The notes under the pieces were generated by a model. The model worked only from the letters and a program-made list of their open reading frames with translations, was not told the origin of the DNA and ran no database searches. Both the position numbers and the translations under genes were made by a program. DNA of 64,000 bases from Litoditis marina (taxonomy: Eukaryota > Nematoda > Chromadorea > Rhabditida > Rhabditidae): assembly GCA_964036275.1 (NCBI GenBank), contig CAXIWQ010000197.1, positions 1-64,000 of the forward strand. The letters are read 5' to 3'. Numbering within the stretch: the stretch's first letter is position 1; each line of letters opens with the position of its first letter. This document shows, one piece after another, positions 48,001 to 60,599 of the stretch.

Positions 48001-49840
48001 AGAACACCCCCAAGTTGACGTGAATGGATTGCGATTTTCGCCCTACGTGAGATTTAGTGTTCAAACTTGGTATTTTTGAACTCCTCTCATGTGTAGAAAC
48101 TTAAAAATGTTCATCTTATTAGCATAAGTTGAAACAGTCCCGAAATAATTGAGTGGCGGTGCTAACCAAAAACACCCCCAAGTTGACGTGAATGGAGTTG
48201 CGATTTTCGCCCTACGTGGGATTTAGTGTTCAAACTTGGTATTTTCTGGACTCCTCTCATGTGTAGAAACTCAAAAATGTTCATCTTATTTGCATAAGTT
48301 GAAACAGTCCCGAAATAATTGAGTGGCGGTGCTAACCAAAAACACCCCCAAATTGACGTGAATGGAGTTGCGATTTTCGCCCTACGTGAGATTTAGTATT
48401 CAAACTTGGTATTTTTGAACTCCTCTTATGTGTAGAAACTTAAAAATGTTCATCTTATTTGCATAAGTTGAAACAGTCCCGAAATAATTGAGTGGCCGTG
48501 CTAACCAAAAACACCCCCAAGTTGACGTGAATGGAGTTGCGATTTTCGCCCTACGTGGGATTTAGTGTTCAAACTTGGTATTTTTGAACTCCTCTCATGT
48601 GTAGAAACTCAAAAATGTTCATCTTATTAGCATGAGTTGAAACAGTCCTGAAATAATGGAGTGGCGGTGCTAACCAAAAACACCCCCAAATTGACGTGAA
48701 TGGAGTTGCGATTTTCGCCCTACGTGGGATTTAGTGTTCAAACTTGGTATTTTCTGAACTCCTCTCATGTGTAGAAACTCAAAAATGTTCATCTTATTTG
48801 CATAAGTTGAAACAGTCCCGAAATAATTGAGTGGCGGTGCTAACCAAAAACACCCCGAAATTGACGTGAATGGAGTTGCGATTTTCGCCCTACGTGAGAT
48901 TTAGTATTCAAACTTGGTATTTTTGAGCTCCTCTTATGTGTAGAAACTTAAAAATGTTCATCTTATTTGCATAAGTTGAAACAGTCCCGAAATAATTGAG
49001 TGGCCGTGCTAACCAAAAACACCCCCAAGTTGACGTGAATGGAGTTGCGATTTTCGCCCTACGTGGGATTTAGTGTTCAAACTTGGTAATTTTGAACCCC
49101 TCTCATGTGTAGAAACTTAAAAATGTTCATCTTATTAGCATAAGTTGAAACAGTCCCGAAATAATTGAGTGGCGGTGCTAACCAAAAACACCCCCAAATT
49201 GACGTGAATGGAGTTGCGATTTTTGCCACACGTGAGATTTAGTGTTCAAACTTGGTATTTTTGAACTCCCCTCATGTGTAGAAACTCAAAAATGTTCATC
49301 TTATTAGCATAAGTTGAAACAGTCCCGAAATAATTGAGTGGCGCTGCTAACCAAAAACACCCCCAAATTGACGTGAATGGAGTTGCGATTTTTGCCCTAC
49401 GAGAGATTTAGTGTTCAAACTTGGTATTTTTGAACTCCTCTCATGTGTAGAAACTCAAAAATGTTCATCTTATTAGCATAAGTTGAAACAGTCCTGAAAT
49501 AATTGAGTGGTGGTGCTAACCAAAAACACCCCCAAATTGACGTGAATGGAGTTGCGATTTTCGCCCTACGTGAGATTTAGTATTCAAACTTGGTATTTTT
49601 GAACTCCTCTCATGTGTAGAAACTTAAAATGTGCATCTTATTAGCATAAGTTGAAACAGTCCCGAAATAATTGAGTGGCGGTGCTAACCAAAAACACCCC
49701 CAAGTTGACGTGAATGGAGTTGCGATTTTCGCCCTACGTGAGATTTAGTGTTCAAACTTGGTATTTTTGAACTCCTCTCATGAGTAGAAACTCGTAAATG
49801 TTCATCTTATTAGCATAAGTTGAAACAGTCCCGAAATAAT
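45100..49840 (-). repeat. Tandem duplication of a 14-monomer block (about 2368 bp)
   Basis: A long list of rare variants recurs with an offset of about 2368 bp: CCAAAAGCACCCCC (45121, 47490), CTCGTGTGTAG (about 45549, 47918), CCAAGAACACC (about 45629, 47998), CTGGACTCCTC (about 45875, 48243), AATAATGGAGTGG (about 46284, 48652), TTGAGCTCC (about 46555, 48923) and GCCACACGTGAG (about 46857, 49225). Fourteen monomers of 169 bp give 2366 bp. The copies look almost identical by eye, so this is among the youngest expansions in the window. Confidence 0.8.
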
Positions 49841-50126
49841 TGAGTGGCGGTGCTAACCAAAAACACCCCCAAGTTGACGTGAATGGAGTTGCGATTTCCG
49901 CCCTACGTGGGATTTAGTGTTCAAACTTGGTATTTTTGAACTTCTCTCATGTGTAGAAACTCAAAAATGTTCATCTTATTAGCATAAGTTGAAACAGTCC
50001 CGAAATAATTGAGTGGCGGTGCTAACCAAAAACACCCCCAAGTTGACGTGAATGGAGTTGCGATTTTCGCCCTACGTGGGATTTAGTGTTCAAACTTGGT
50101 ATTTTTGAACTCCTCTCATGTGTAGA

Positions 50127-53100
50127 AACGTGAATGGAGTTGCGATTTTCGCCCTACGTGAGATTTAGTGTTCAAACTTGGTATTTTTGAACTCCTCTCA
50201 TGTGTAGAAACTTAAAAATGTTTATCTTATTAGCATAAGTTGAAACAGTCCCAAAAAAATTGAGTGGCGGTGGTAACCAAAAACACCCCCAAGTTGACGT
50301 GAATGGAGTTGCGATTTTCGCCCTACGCGAGATTTAGTGTTCAAACTTGGTATTTTTGAACTCCTCTCATGTGTAGAAACTTAAAAATGTTCATCTTATT
50401 AGCATAAGTTGAAACAGTCCCGAAATAATTGAGTGGCGGTGCTAACCAAAAACACCCCCAAATTGACGTGAATGGAGTTGCGATTTTCGCCCTACGTGGG
50501 ATTTAGTGTTCAAACTTGGTATTTTCTGAACTCCTCTCATGTGTAGAAACTCAAAAATGTTCATCTTATTTGCATAAGTTGAAACAGTCCCGAAATAATT
50601 GAGTGGCGGTGCTAACCAAAAACACCCCCAAGTTGACGTGAATGGAGTTGCGATTTTCGCCCTACGCGAGATTTAGTGTTCAAACTTGGTATTTTTGAAC
50701 TCCTCTCGTGTGTAGAAACTTAAAAATGTTCATCTTATTAGCATAAGTTGAAACAGTCCCGAAATAATTGAGTGGCGGTGCTAACCAAGAACACCCCCAA
50801 GTTGACGTGAATGGATTGCGATTTTCGCCCTACGTGAGATTTAGTGTTCAAACTTGGTATTTTTGAACTCCTCTCATGTGTAGAAACTTAAAAATGTTCA
50901 TCTTATTAGCATAAGTTGAAACAGTCCCGAAATAATTGAGTGGCGGTGCTAACCAAAAACACCCCCAAGTTGACGTGAATGGAGTTGCGATTTTCGCCCT
51001 ACGTGGGATTTAGTGTTCAAACTTGGTATTTTCTGGACTCCTCTCATGTGTAGAAACTCAAAAATGTTCATCTTATTTGCATAAGTTGAAACAGTCCCGA
51101 AATAATTGAGTGGCGGTGCTAACCAAAAACACCCCCAAATTGACGTGAATGGAGTTGCGATTTTCGCCCTACGTGAGATTTAGTATTCAAACTTGGTATT
51201 TTTGAACTCCTCTTATGTGTAGAAACTTAAAAATGTTCATCTTATTTGCATAAGTTGAAACAGTCCCGAAATAATTGAGTGGCCGTGCTAACCAAAAACA
51301 CCCCCAAGTTGACGTGAATGGAGTTGCGATTTTCGCCCTACGTGGGATTTAGTGTTCAAACTTGGTATTTTTGAACTCCTCTCATGTGTAGAAACTCAAA
51401 AATGTTCATCTTATTAGCATGAGTTGAAACAGTCCTGAAATAATGGAGTGGCGGTGCTAACCAAAAACACCCCCAAATTGACGTGAATGGAGTTGCGATT
51501 TTCGCCCTACTTGGGATTTAGTGTTCAAACTTGGTATTTTCTGAACTCCTCTCATGTGTAGAAACTCAAAAATGTTCATCTTATTTGCATAAGTTGAAAC
51601 AGTCCCGAAATAATTGAGTGGCGGTGCTAACCAAAAACACCCCGAAATTGACGTGAATGGAGTTGCGATTTTCGCCCTACGTGAGATTTAGTATTCAAAC
51701 TTGGTATTTTTGAGCTCCTCTTATGTGTAGAAACTTAAAAATGTTCATCTTATTTGCATAAGTTGAAACAGTCCCGAAATAATTGAGTGGCCGTGCTAAC
51801 CAAAAACACCCCCAAGTTGACGTGAATGGAGTTGCGATTTTCGCCCTACGTGGGATTTAGTGTTCAAACTTGGTAATTTTGAACCCCTCTCATGTGTAGA
51901 AACTTAAAAATGTTCATCTTATTAGCATAAGTTGAAACAGTCCCGAAATAATTGAGTGGCGGTGCTAACCAAAAACACCCCCAAATTGACGTGAATGGAG
52001 TTGCGATTTTTGCCACACGTGAGATTTAGTGTTCAAACTTGGTATTTTTGAACTCCTCTCATGTGTAGAAACTCAAAAATGTTCATCTTATTAGCATAAG
52101 TTGAAACAGTCCTGAAATAATTGAGTGGCGGTGCTAACCAAAAACACCCCCAAGTTGACGTGAATGGAGTTGCGATTTTCGCCCTACGTGGGATTTAGTG
52201 TTCAAACTTGGTATTTTTGAACTCCTCTCATGTGTAGAAACGTGAATGGAGTTGCGATTTTCGCCCTACGTGAGATTTAGTGTTCAAACTTGGTATTTTT
52301 GAACTCCTCTCATGTGTAGAAACTTAAAAATGTTTATCTTATTAGCATAAGTTGAAACAGTCCCAAAAAAATTGAGTGGCGGTGGTAACCAAAAACACCC
52401 CCAAGTTGACGTGAATGGAGTTGCGATTTTCGCCCTACGCGAGATTTAGTGTTCAAACTTGGTATTTTTGAACTCCTCTCATGTGTAGAAACTTAAAAAT
52501 GTTCATCTTATTAGCATAAGTTGAAACAGTCCCGAAATAATTGAGTGGCGGTGCTAACCAAAAACACCCCCAAATTGACGTGAATGGAGTTGCGATTTTC
52601 GCCCTACGTGGGATTTAGTGTTCAAACTTGGTATTTTCTGAACTCCTCTCATGTGTAGAAACTCAAAAATGTTCATCTTATTTGCATAAGTTGAAACAGT
52701 CCCGAAATAATTGAGTGGCGGTGCTAACCAAAAACACCCCCAAGTTGACGTGAATGGAGTTGCGATTTTCGCCCTACGCGAGATTTAGTGTTCAAACTTG
52801 GTATTTTTGAACTCCTCTCGTGTGTAGAAACTTAAAAATGTTCATCTTATTAGCATAAGTTGAAACAGTCCCGAAATAATTGAGTGGCGGTGCTAACCAA
52901 GAACACCCCCAAGTTGACGTGAATGGATTGCGATTTTCGCCCTACGTGAGATTTAGTGTTCAAACTTGGTATTTTTGAACTCCTCTCATGTGTAGAAACT
53001 TAAAAATGTTCATCTTATTAGCATAAGTTGAAACAGTCCCGAAATAATTGAGTGGCGGTGCTAACCAAAAACACCCCCAAGTTGACGTGAATGGAGTTGC

Positions 53101-55380
53101 GATTTTCGCCCTACGTGGGATTTAGTGTTCAAACTTGGTATTTTCTGGACTCCTCTCATGTGTAGAAACTCAAAAATGTTCATCTTATTTGCATAAGTTG
53201 AAACAGTCCCGAAATAATTGAGTGGCGGTGCTAACCAAAAACACCCCCAAATTGACGTGAATGGAGTTGCGATTTTCGCCCTACGTGAGATTTAGTATTC
53301 AAACTTGGTATTTTTGAACTCCTCTTATGTGTAGAAACTTAAAAATGTTCATCTTATTTGCATAAGTTGAAACAGTCCCGAAATAATTGAGTGGCCGTGC
53401 TAACCAAAAACACCCCCAAGTTGACGTGAATGGAGTTGCGATTTTCGCCCTACGTGGGATTTAGTGTTCAAACTTGGTATTTTTGAACTCCTCTCATGTG
53501 TAGAAACTCAAAAATGTTCATCTTATTAGCATGAGTTGAAACAGTCCTGAAATAATGGAGTGGCGGTGCTAACCAAAAACACCCCCAAATTGACGTGAAT
53601 GGAGTTGCGATTTTCGCCCTACGTGGGATTTAGTGTTCAAACTTGGTATTTTCTGAACTCCTCTCATGTGTAGAAACTCAAAAATGTTCATCTTATTTGC
53701 ATAAGTTGAAACAGTCCCGAAATAATTGAGTGGCGGTGCTAACCAAAAACACCCCGAAATTGACGTGAATGGAGTTGCGATTTTCGCCCTACGTGAGATT
53801 TAGTATTCAAACTTGGTATTTTTGAGCTCCTCTTATGTGTAGAAACTTAAAAATGTTCATCTTATTTGCATAAGTTGAAACAGTCCCGAAATAATTGAGT
53901 GGCCGTGCTAACCAAAAACACCCCCAAGTTGACGTGAATGGAGTTGCGATTTTCGCCCTACGTGGGATTTAGTGTTCAAACTTGGTATTTTCTGAACTCC
54001 TCTCATGTGTAGAAACTCAAAAATGTTCATCTTATTAGCATAAGTTGAAACAGTCCCGAAATAATTGAGTGGCGGTGCTAACCAAAAACACCCCCAAGTT
54101 GACGTGAATGGAGTTGCGATTTTCGCCCTACGTGGGATTTAGTGTTCAAACTTGGTATTTTTGAACTCCTCTCATGTGTAGAAACGTGAATGGAGTTGCG
54201 ATTTTCGCCCTACGTGAGATTTAGTGTTCAAACTTGGTATTTTTGAACTCCTCTCATGTGTAGAAACTTAAAAATGTTTATCTTATTAGCATAAGTTGAA
54301 ACAGTCCCAAAAAAATTGAGTGGCGGTGGTAACCAAAAACACCCCCAAGTTGACGTGAATGGAGTTGCGATTTTCGCCCTACGCGAGATTTAGTGTTCAA
54401 ACTTGGTATTTTTGAACTCCTCTCATGTGTAGAAACTTAAAAATGTTCATCTTATTAGCATAAGTTGAAACAGTCCCGAAATAATTGAGTGGCGGTGCTA
54501 ACCAAAAACACCCCCAAATTGACGTGAATGGAGTTGCGATTTTTGCCCTACGTGAGATTTAGTGTTCAAACTTGGTATTTTTGAACTCCCCTCATGTGTA
54601 GAAACTCGTAAATGTTCATCTTATTAGCATAAGTTGAAACAGTCCCGAAATAATTGAGTGGCGGTGCTAACCAAAAACACCCCCAAATTGACGTGAATGG
54701 AGTTGCGATTTTTGCCCTACGTGAGATTTAGTGTTCAAACTTGGTATTTTTGAACTCCTCTCATGTGTAGAAACTCGTAAATGTTCATCTTATTAGCATA
54801 AGTTGAAACAGTCCCGAAATAATTGAGTGGCGGTGCTAACCAAAAACACCCCCAAGTTGACGTGAATGGAGTTGCGATTTTTGCCCTACGTGAGATTTAG
54901 TGTTCAAACTTGGTATTTTTGAACTCCTCTCATGTGTAGAAACTCGTAAATGTTCATCTTATTAGCATAAGTTGAAACAGTCCCGAAATAATTGAGTGGC
55001 GGTGCTAACCAAAAACACCCCCAAGTTGACGTGAATGGAGTTGCGATTTTCGCCCTACGTGGGATTTAGTGTTCAAACTTGGTATTTTTGAACTTCTCTC
55101 ATGTGTAGAAACTCAAAAATGTTCATCTTATTAGCATAAGTTGAAACAGTCTCGAAATAATTGAGTGGCGGTGCTAACCAAAAACACCCCCAAGTTGACG
55201 TGAATGGAGTTGCGATTTTCGCCCTACGTGGGATTTAGTGTTCAAACTTGGTATTTTTGAACTCCTCTCATGTGTAGAAACGTGAATGGAGTTGCGATTT
55301 TCGCCCTACGTGAGATTTAGTGTTCAAACTTGGTATTTTTGAACTCCTCTCATGTGTAGAAACTTAAAAATGTTTATCTT
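50127..55380 (-). repeat. Higher-order repeat containing the 82-bp deletion monomer
   Basis: The fusion GTAGAAACGTGAATGGAG occurs near 50130, 52241, 54185 and 55281. In each case it is followed by TGTTTATCTTATT and then by CCCAAAAAAATTGAGTGGCGG and GGTGGTAACC variants. The spacings of 2111, 1944 and 1096 bp equal 12, 11 and 6 full monomers plus one 82-bp unit. The short monomer has therefore been copied as part of larger blocks of varying size. Confidence 0.8.
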
Positions 55381-57829
55381 ATTACCATAAGTTGAAACAG
55401 TCCCAAAAAAATTGAGTGGCGGTGGTAACCAAAAACACCCCCAAGTTGACGTGAATGGAGTTGCGATTTTCGCCCTACGCGAGATTTAGTGTTCAAACTT
55501 GGTATTTTTGAACTCCTCTCATGTGTAGAAACTTAAAAATGTTCATCTTATTAGCATAAGTTGAAACAGTCCCGAAATAATTGAGTGGCGGTGCTAACCA
55601 AAAACACCCCCAAATTGACGTGAATGGAGTTGCAATTTTGCCCTACGTGAGATTTAGTGTTCAAACTTGGTATTTTTGAACTCCCCTCATGTGTAGAAAC
55701 TCAAAAATGTTCATCTTATTAGCATAAGTTGAAACAGTCCCGAAATAATTGAGTGGCGGTGCTAACCAAAAACACCCCCAAATTGACGTGAATGGAGTTG
55801 CGATTTTTGCCCTACGTGAGATTTAGTGTTCAAACTTGGTATTTTTGAACTCCTCTCATGTGTAGAAACTCAAAAATGTTCATCTTATTAGCATAAGTTG
55901 AAACAGTCCTGAAATAATTGAGTGGCGGTGCTAACCAAAAACACCCCCAAATTGACGTGAATGGAGTTGCGATTTTCGCCCTACGTGAGATTTAGTATTC
56001 AAACTTGGTATTTTTGAACTCCTCTCATGTGTAGAAACTTAAAAATGTTCATCTTATTTGCATAAGTTGAAACAGTCCCGAAATAATTGAGTGGCCGTGC
56101 TAACCAAAAACACCCCCAAGTTGACGTGAATGGAGTTGCGATTTTCGCCCTACGTGAGATTTACTATTCAAACTTGGTATTTTTGAACTCCCCTCATGTG
56201 TAGAAACTCAAAAATGTTCATCTTATTAGCATAAGTTGAAACAGTCCCGAAATAATTGAGTGGCGGTGCTAACCAAAAACACCCCCAAATTGACGTGAAT
56301 GGAGTTGCGATTTTTGCCCTACGTGAGATTTAGTGTTCAAACTTGGTATTTTTTAACTCCTCTCATGTGTAGAAACTCAAAAATGTTCATCTTATTAGCA
56401 TAAGTTGAAACAGTCCTGAAATAATTGAGTGGCGGTGCTAACCAAAAACACCCCAAAATTGACGTGAATGGAGTTGCGATTTTCGCCCTACGTGAGATTT
56501 AGTATTCAAACTTGGTATTTTTGAACTCCTCTCATGTGTAGAAACTTAAAAATGTTCATCTTATTTGCATAAGTTGAAACAGTCCCGAAATAATTGAGTG
56601 GCCGTGCTAACCAAAAACACCCCCAAGTTGACGTGAATGGAGTTGCGATTTTCGCCCTACGTGAGATTTACTATTCAAACTTGGTATTTTTGAACTCCTC
56701 TCATGTGTAGAAACTTAAAAATGTTCATCTTATTTGTATAAGTTGAAACAGTCCCGAAATAATTGAGTGGCGGTGCTAACCAAAAACACCCCCAAGTTGA
56801 CGTGAATGGAGTTGCGATTTTCGCCCTACGTGAGATTTAGTATTCAAACTTGGTATTTTTGAACTCCTCTCATGTGTAGAAACTTAAAAATGTTCATCTT
56901 ATTTGTATAAGTTGAAACAGTCCCGAAATAATTGAGGGGCGGTGCTAACCAAAAACACCCCCAAGTTGACGTGAATGGAGTTGCGATTTTCGCCCTACGT
57001 GAGATTTAGTATTCAAACTTGGTATTTTTGAACTCCCCTCATGTGTAGAAACTCAAAAATGTTCATCTTATTAGCATAAGTTGAAACAGTCCCGAAATAA
57101 TTGAGTGGCGGTGCTAACCAAAAACACCCCCAAGTTGACGTGAATGGAGTTGCGATTTTCGCCCTACGTGAGATTTACTATTCAAACTTGGTATTTTTGA
57201 ACTCCCCTCATGTGTAGAAACTCAAAAATGTTCATCTTATTAGCATAAGTTGAAACAGTCCCGAAATAATTGAGTGGCGGTGCTAACCAAAAACACCCCC
57301 AAATTGACGTGAATGGAGTTGCGATTTTTGCCCTACGTGAGATTTAGTGTTCAAACTTGGTATTTTTGAACTCCTCTCATGTGTAGAAACTCAAAAATGT
57401 TCATCTTATTAGCATAAGTTGAAACAGTCCTGAAATAATTGAGTGGCGGTGCTAACCAAAAACACCCCCAAATTGACGTGAATGGAGTTGCGATTTTCGC
57501 CCTACGTGAGATTTAGTGTTCAAACTTGGTATTTTTGAACTCCTCTCATGTGTAGAAACTTAAAAATGTTCATCTTATTAGCATAAGTTGAAACAGTCCC
57601 AAAAAAATTGAGTGGCGGTGGTAACCAAAAACACCCCCAAGTTGACGTGAATGGAGTTGCGATTTTCGCCCTACGCGAGATTTAGTGTTCAAACTTGGTA
57701 TTTTTGAACTCCTCTCATGTGTAGAAACTTAAAAATGTTCATCTTATTAGCATAAGTTGAAACAGTCCCGAAATAATTGAGTGGCGGTGCTAACCAAAAA
57801 CACCCCCAAATTGACGTGAATGGAGTTGC

Positions 57830-60220
57830 GATTTTTGCCCTACGTGAGATTTAGTGTTCAAACTTGGTATTTTTGAACTCCCCTCATGTGTAGAAACTCA
57901 AAAATGTTCATCTTATTAGCACAAGTTGAAACAGTCCCGAAATAATTGAGTGGCGGTGCTAACCAAAAACACCCCCAAATTGACGTGAATGGAGTTGCGA
58001 TTTTTGCCCTACGTGAGATTTAGTGTTCAAACTTGGTATTTTTGAACTCCTCTCATGTGTAGAAACTCAAAAATGTTCATCTTATTAGCATAAGTTGAAA
58101 CAGTCCTGAAATAATTGAGTGGCGGTGCTAACCAAAAACACCCCCAAATTGACGTGAATGGAGTTGCGATTTTCGCCCTACGTGAGATTTAGTATTCAAA
58201 CTTGGTATTTTTGAACTCCTCTCATGTGTAGAAACTTAAAAATGTTCATCTTATTTGCATAAGTTGAAACAGTCCCGAAATAATTGAGTGGCCGTGCTAA
58301 CCAAAAACACCCCCAAGTTGACGTGAATGGAGTTGCGATTTTCGCCCTACGTGAGATTTACTATTCAAACTTGGTATTTTTGAACTCCCCTCATGTGTAG
58401 AAACTCAAAAATGTTCATCTTATTAGCATAAGTTGAAACAGTCCCGAAATAATTGAGTGGCGGTGCTAACCAAAAACACCCCCAAATTGACGTGAATGGA
58501 GTTGCGATTTTTGCCCTACGTGAGATTTAGTGTTCAAACTTGGTATTTTTGAACTCCTCTCATGTGTAGAAACTCAAAAATGTTCATCTTATTAGCATAA
58601 GTTGAAACAGTCCTGAAATAATTGAGTGGCGGTGCTAACCAAAAACACCCCCAAATTGACGTGAATGGAGTTGCGATTTTCGCCCTACGTGAGATTTAGT
58701 ATTCAAACTTGGTATTTTTGAACTCCTCTCATGTGTAGAAACTTAAAAATGTTCATCTTATTTGCATAAGTTGAAACAGTCCCGAAATAATTGAGTGGCC
58801 GTGCTAACCAAAAACACCCCCAAGTTGACGTGAATGGAGTTGCGATTTTCGCCCTACGTGAGATTTACTATTCAAACTTGGTATTTTTGAACTCCTCTCA
58901 TGTGTAGAAACTTAAAAATGTTCATCTTATTTGTATAAGTTGAAACAGTCCCGAAATAATTGAGTGGCGGTGCTAACCAAAAACACCCCCAAGTTGACGT
59001 GAATGGAGTTGCGATTTTCGCCCTACGTGAGATTTAGTATTCAAACTTGGTATTTTTGAACTCCTCTCATGTGTAGAAACTTAAAAATGTTCATCTTATT
59101 AGCATAAGTTGAAACAGTCCCGAAATAATTGAGTGGCGGTGCTAACCAAAAACACCCCCAAATTGACGTGAATGGAGTTGCGATTTTTGCCCTACGTGAG
59201 ATTTAGTGTTCAAACTTGGTATTTTTGAACTCCCCTCATGTGTAGAAACTCAAAAATGTTCATCTTATTAGCACAAGTTGAAACAGTCCCGAAATAATTG
59301 AGTGGCGGTGCTAACCAAAAACACCCCCAAATTGACGTGAATGGAGTTGCGATTTTTGCCCTACGTGAGATTTAGTGTTCAAACTTGGTATTTTTGAACT
59401 CCTCTCATGTGTAGAAACTCAAAAATGTTCATCTTATTAGCATAAGTTGAAACAGTCCTGAAATAATTGAGTGGCGGTGCTAACCAAAAACACCCCCAAA
59501 TTGACGTGAATGGAGTTGCGATTTTCGCCCTACGTGAGATTTAGTATTCAAACTTGGTATTTTTGAACTCCTCTCATGTGTAGAAACTTAAAAATGTTCA
59601 TCTTATTTGCATAAGTTGAAACAGTCCCGAAATAATTGAGTGGCCGTGCTAACCAAAAACACCCCCAAGTTGACGTGAATGGAGTTGCGATTTTCGCCCT
59701 ACGTGAGATTTACTATTCAAACTTGGTATTTTTGAACTCCCCTCATGTGTAGAAACTCAAAAATGTTCATCTTATTAGCATAAGTTGAAACAGTCCCGAA
59801 ATAATTGAGTGGCGGTGCTAACCAAAAACACCCCCAAATTGACGTGAATGGAGTTGCGATTTTTGCCCTACGTGAGATTTAGTGTTCAAACTTGGTATTT
59901 TTGAACTCCTCTCATGTGTAGAAACTCAAAAATGTTCATCTTATTAGCATAAGTTGAAACAGTCCTGAAATAATTGAGTGGCGGTGCTAACCAAAAACAC
60001 CCCCAAATTGACGTGAATGGAGTTGCGATTTTCGCCCTACGTGAGATTTAGTATTCAAACTTGGTATTTTTGAACTCCTCTCATGTGTAGAAACTTAAAA
60101 ATGTTCATCTTATTTGCATAAGTTGAAACAGTCCCGAAATAATTGAGTGGCCGTGCTAACCAAAAACACCCCCAAGTTGACGTGAATGGAGTTGCGATTT
60201 TCGCCCTACGTGAGATTTAC
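57830..60220 (-). repeat. Tandem duplication of an 8-monomer block (about 1352 bp)
   Basis: The rare variant TTAGCACAAGTTG occurs at about 57916 and 59268. The neighbouring monomer order (CTCCCCTC, GTCCTGAAAT, TTACTATTC variants) repeats with the same offset of about 1352 bp, which is eight monomers. Confidence 0.65.
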
Positions 60221-60599
60221 TATTCAAACTTGGTATTTTTGAACTCCTCTCATGTGTAGAAACTTAAAAATGTTCATCTTATTTGTATAAGTTGAAACAG
60301 TCCCGAAATAATTGAGTGGCGGTGCTAACCAAAAACACCCCCAAGTTGACGTGAATGGAGTTGCGATTTTCGCCCTACGTGAGATTTAGTATTCAAACTT
60401 GGTATTTTTGAACTCCCCTCATGTGTAGAAACTCAAAAATGTTCATCTTATTAGCATAAGTTGAAACAGTCCCGAAATAATTGAGTGGCGGTGCTAACCA
60501 AAAACACCCCCAAATTGACGTGAATGGAGTTGCGATTTTTGCCCTACGTGAGATTTAGTGTTCAAACTTGGTATTTTTGAACTCCTCTCATGTGTAGAA

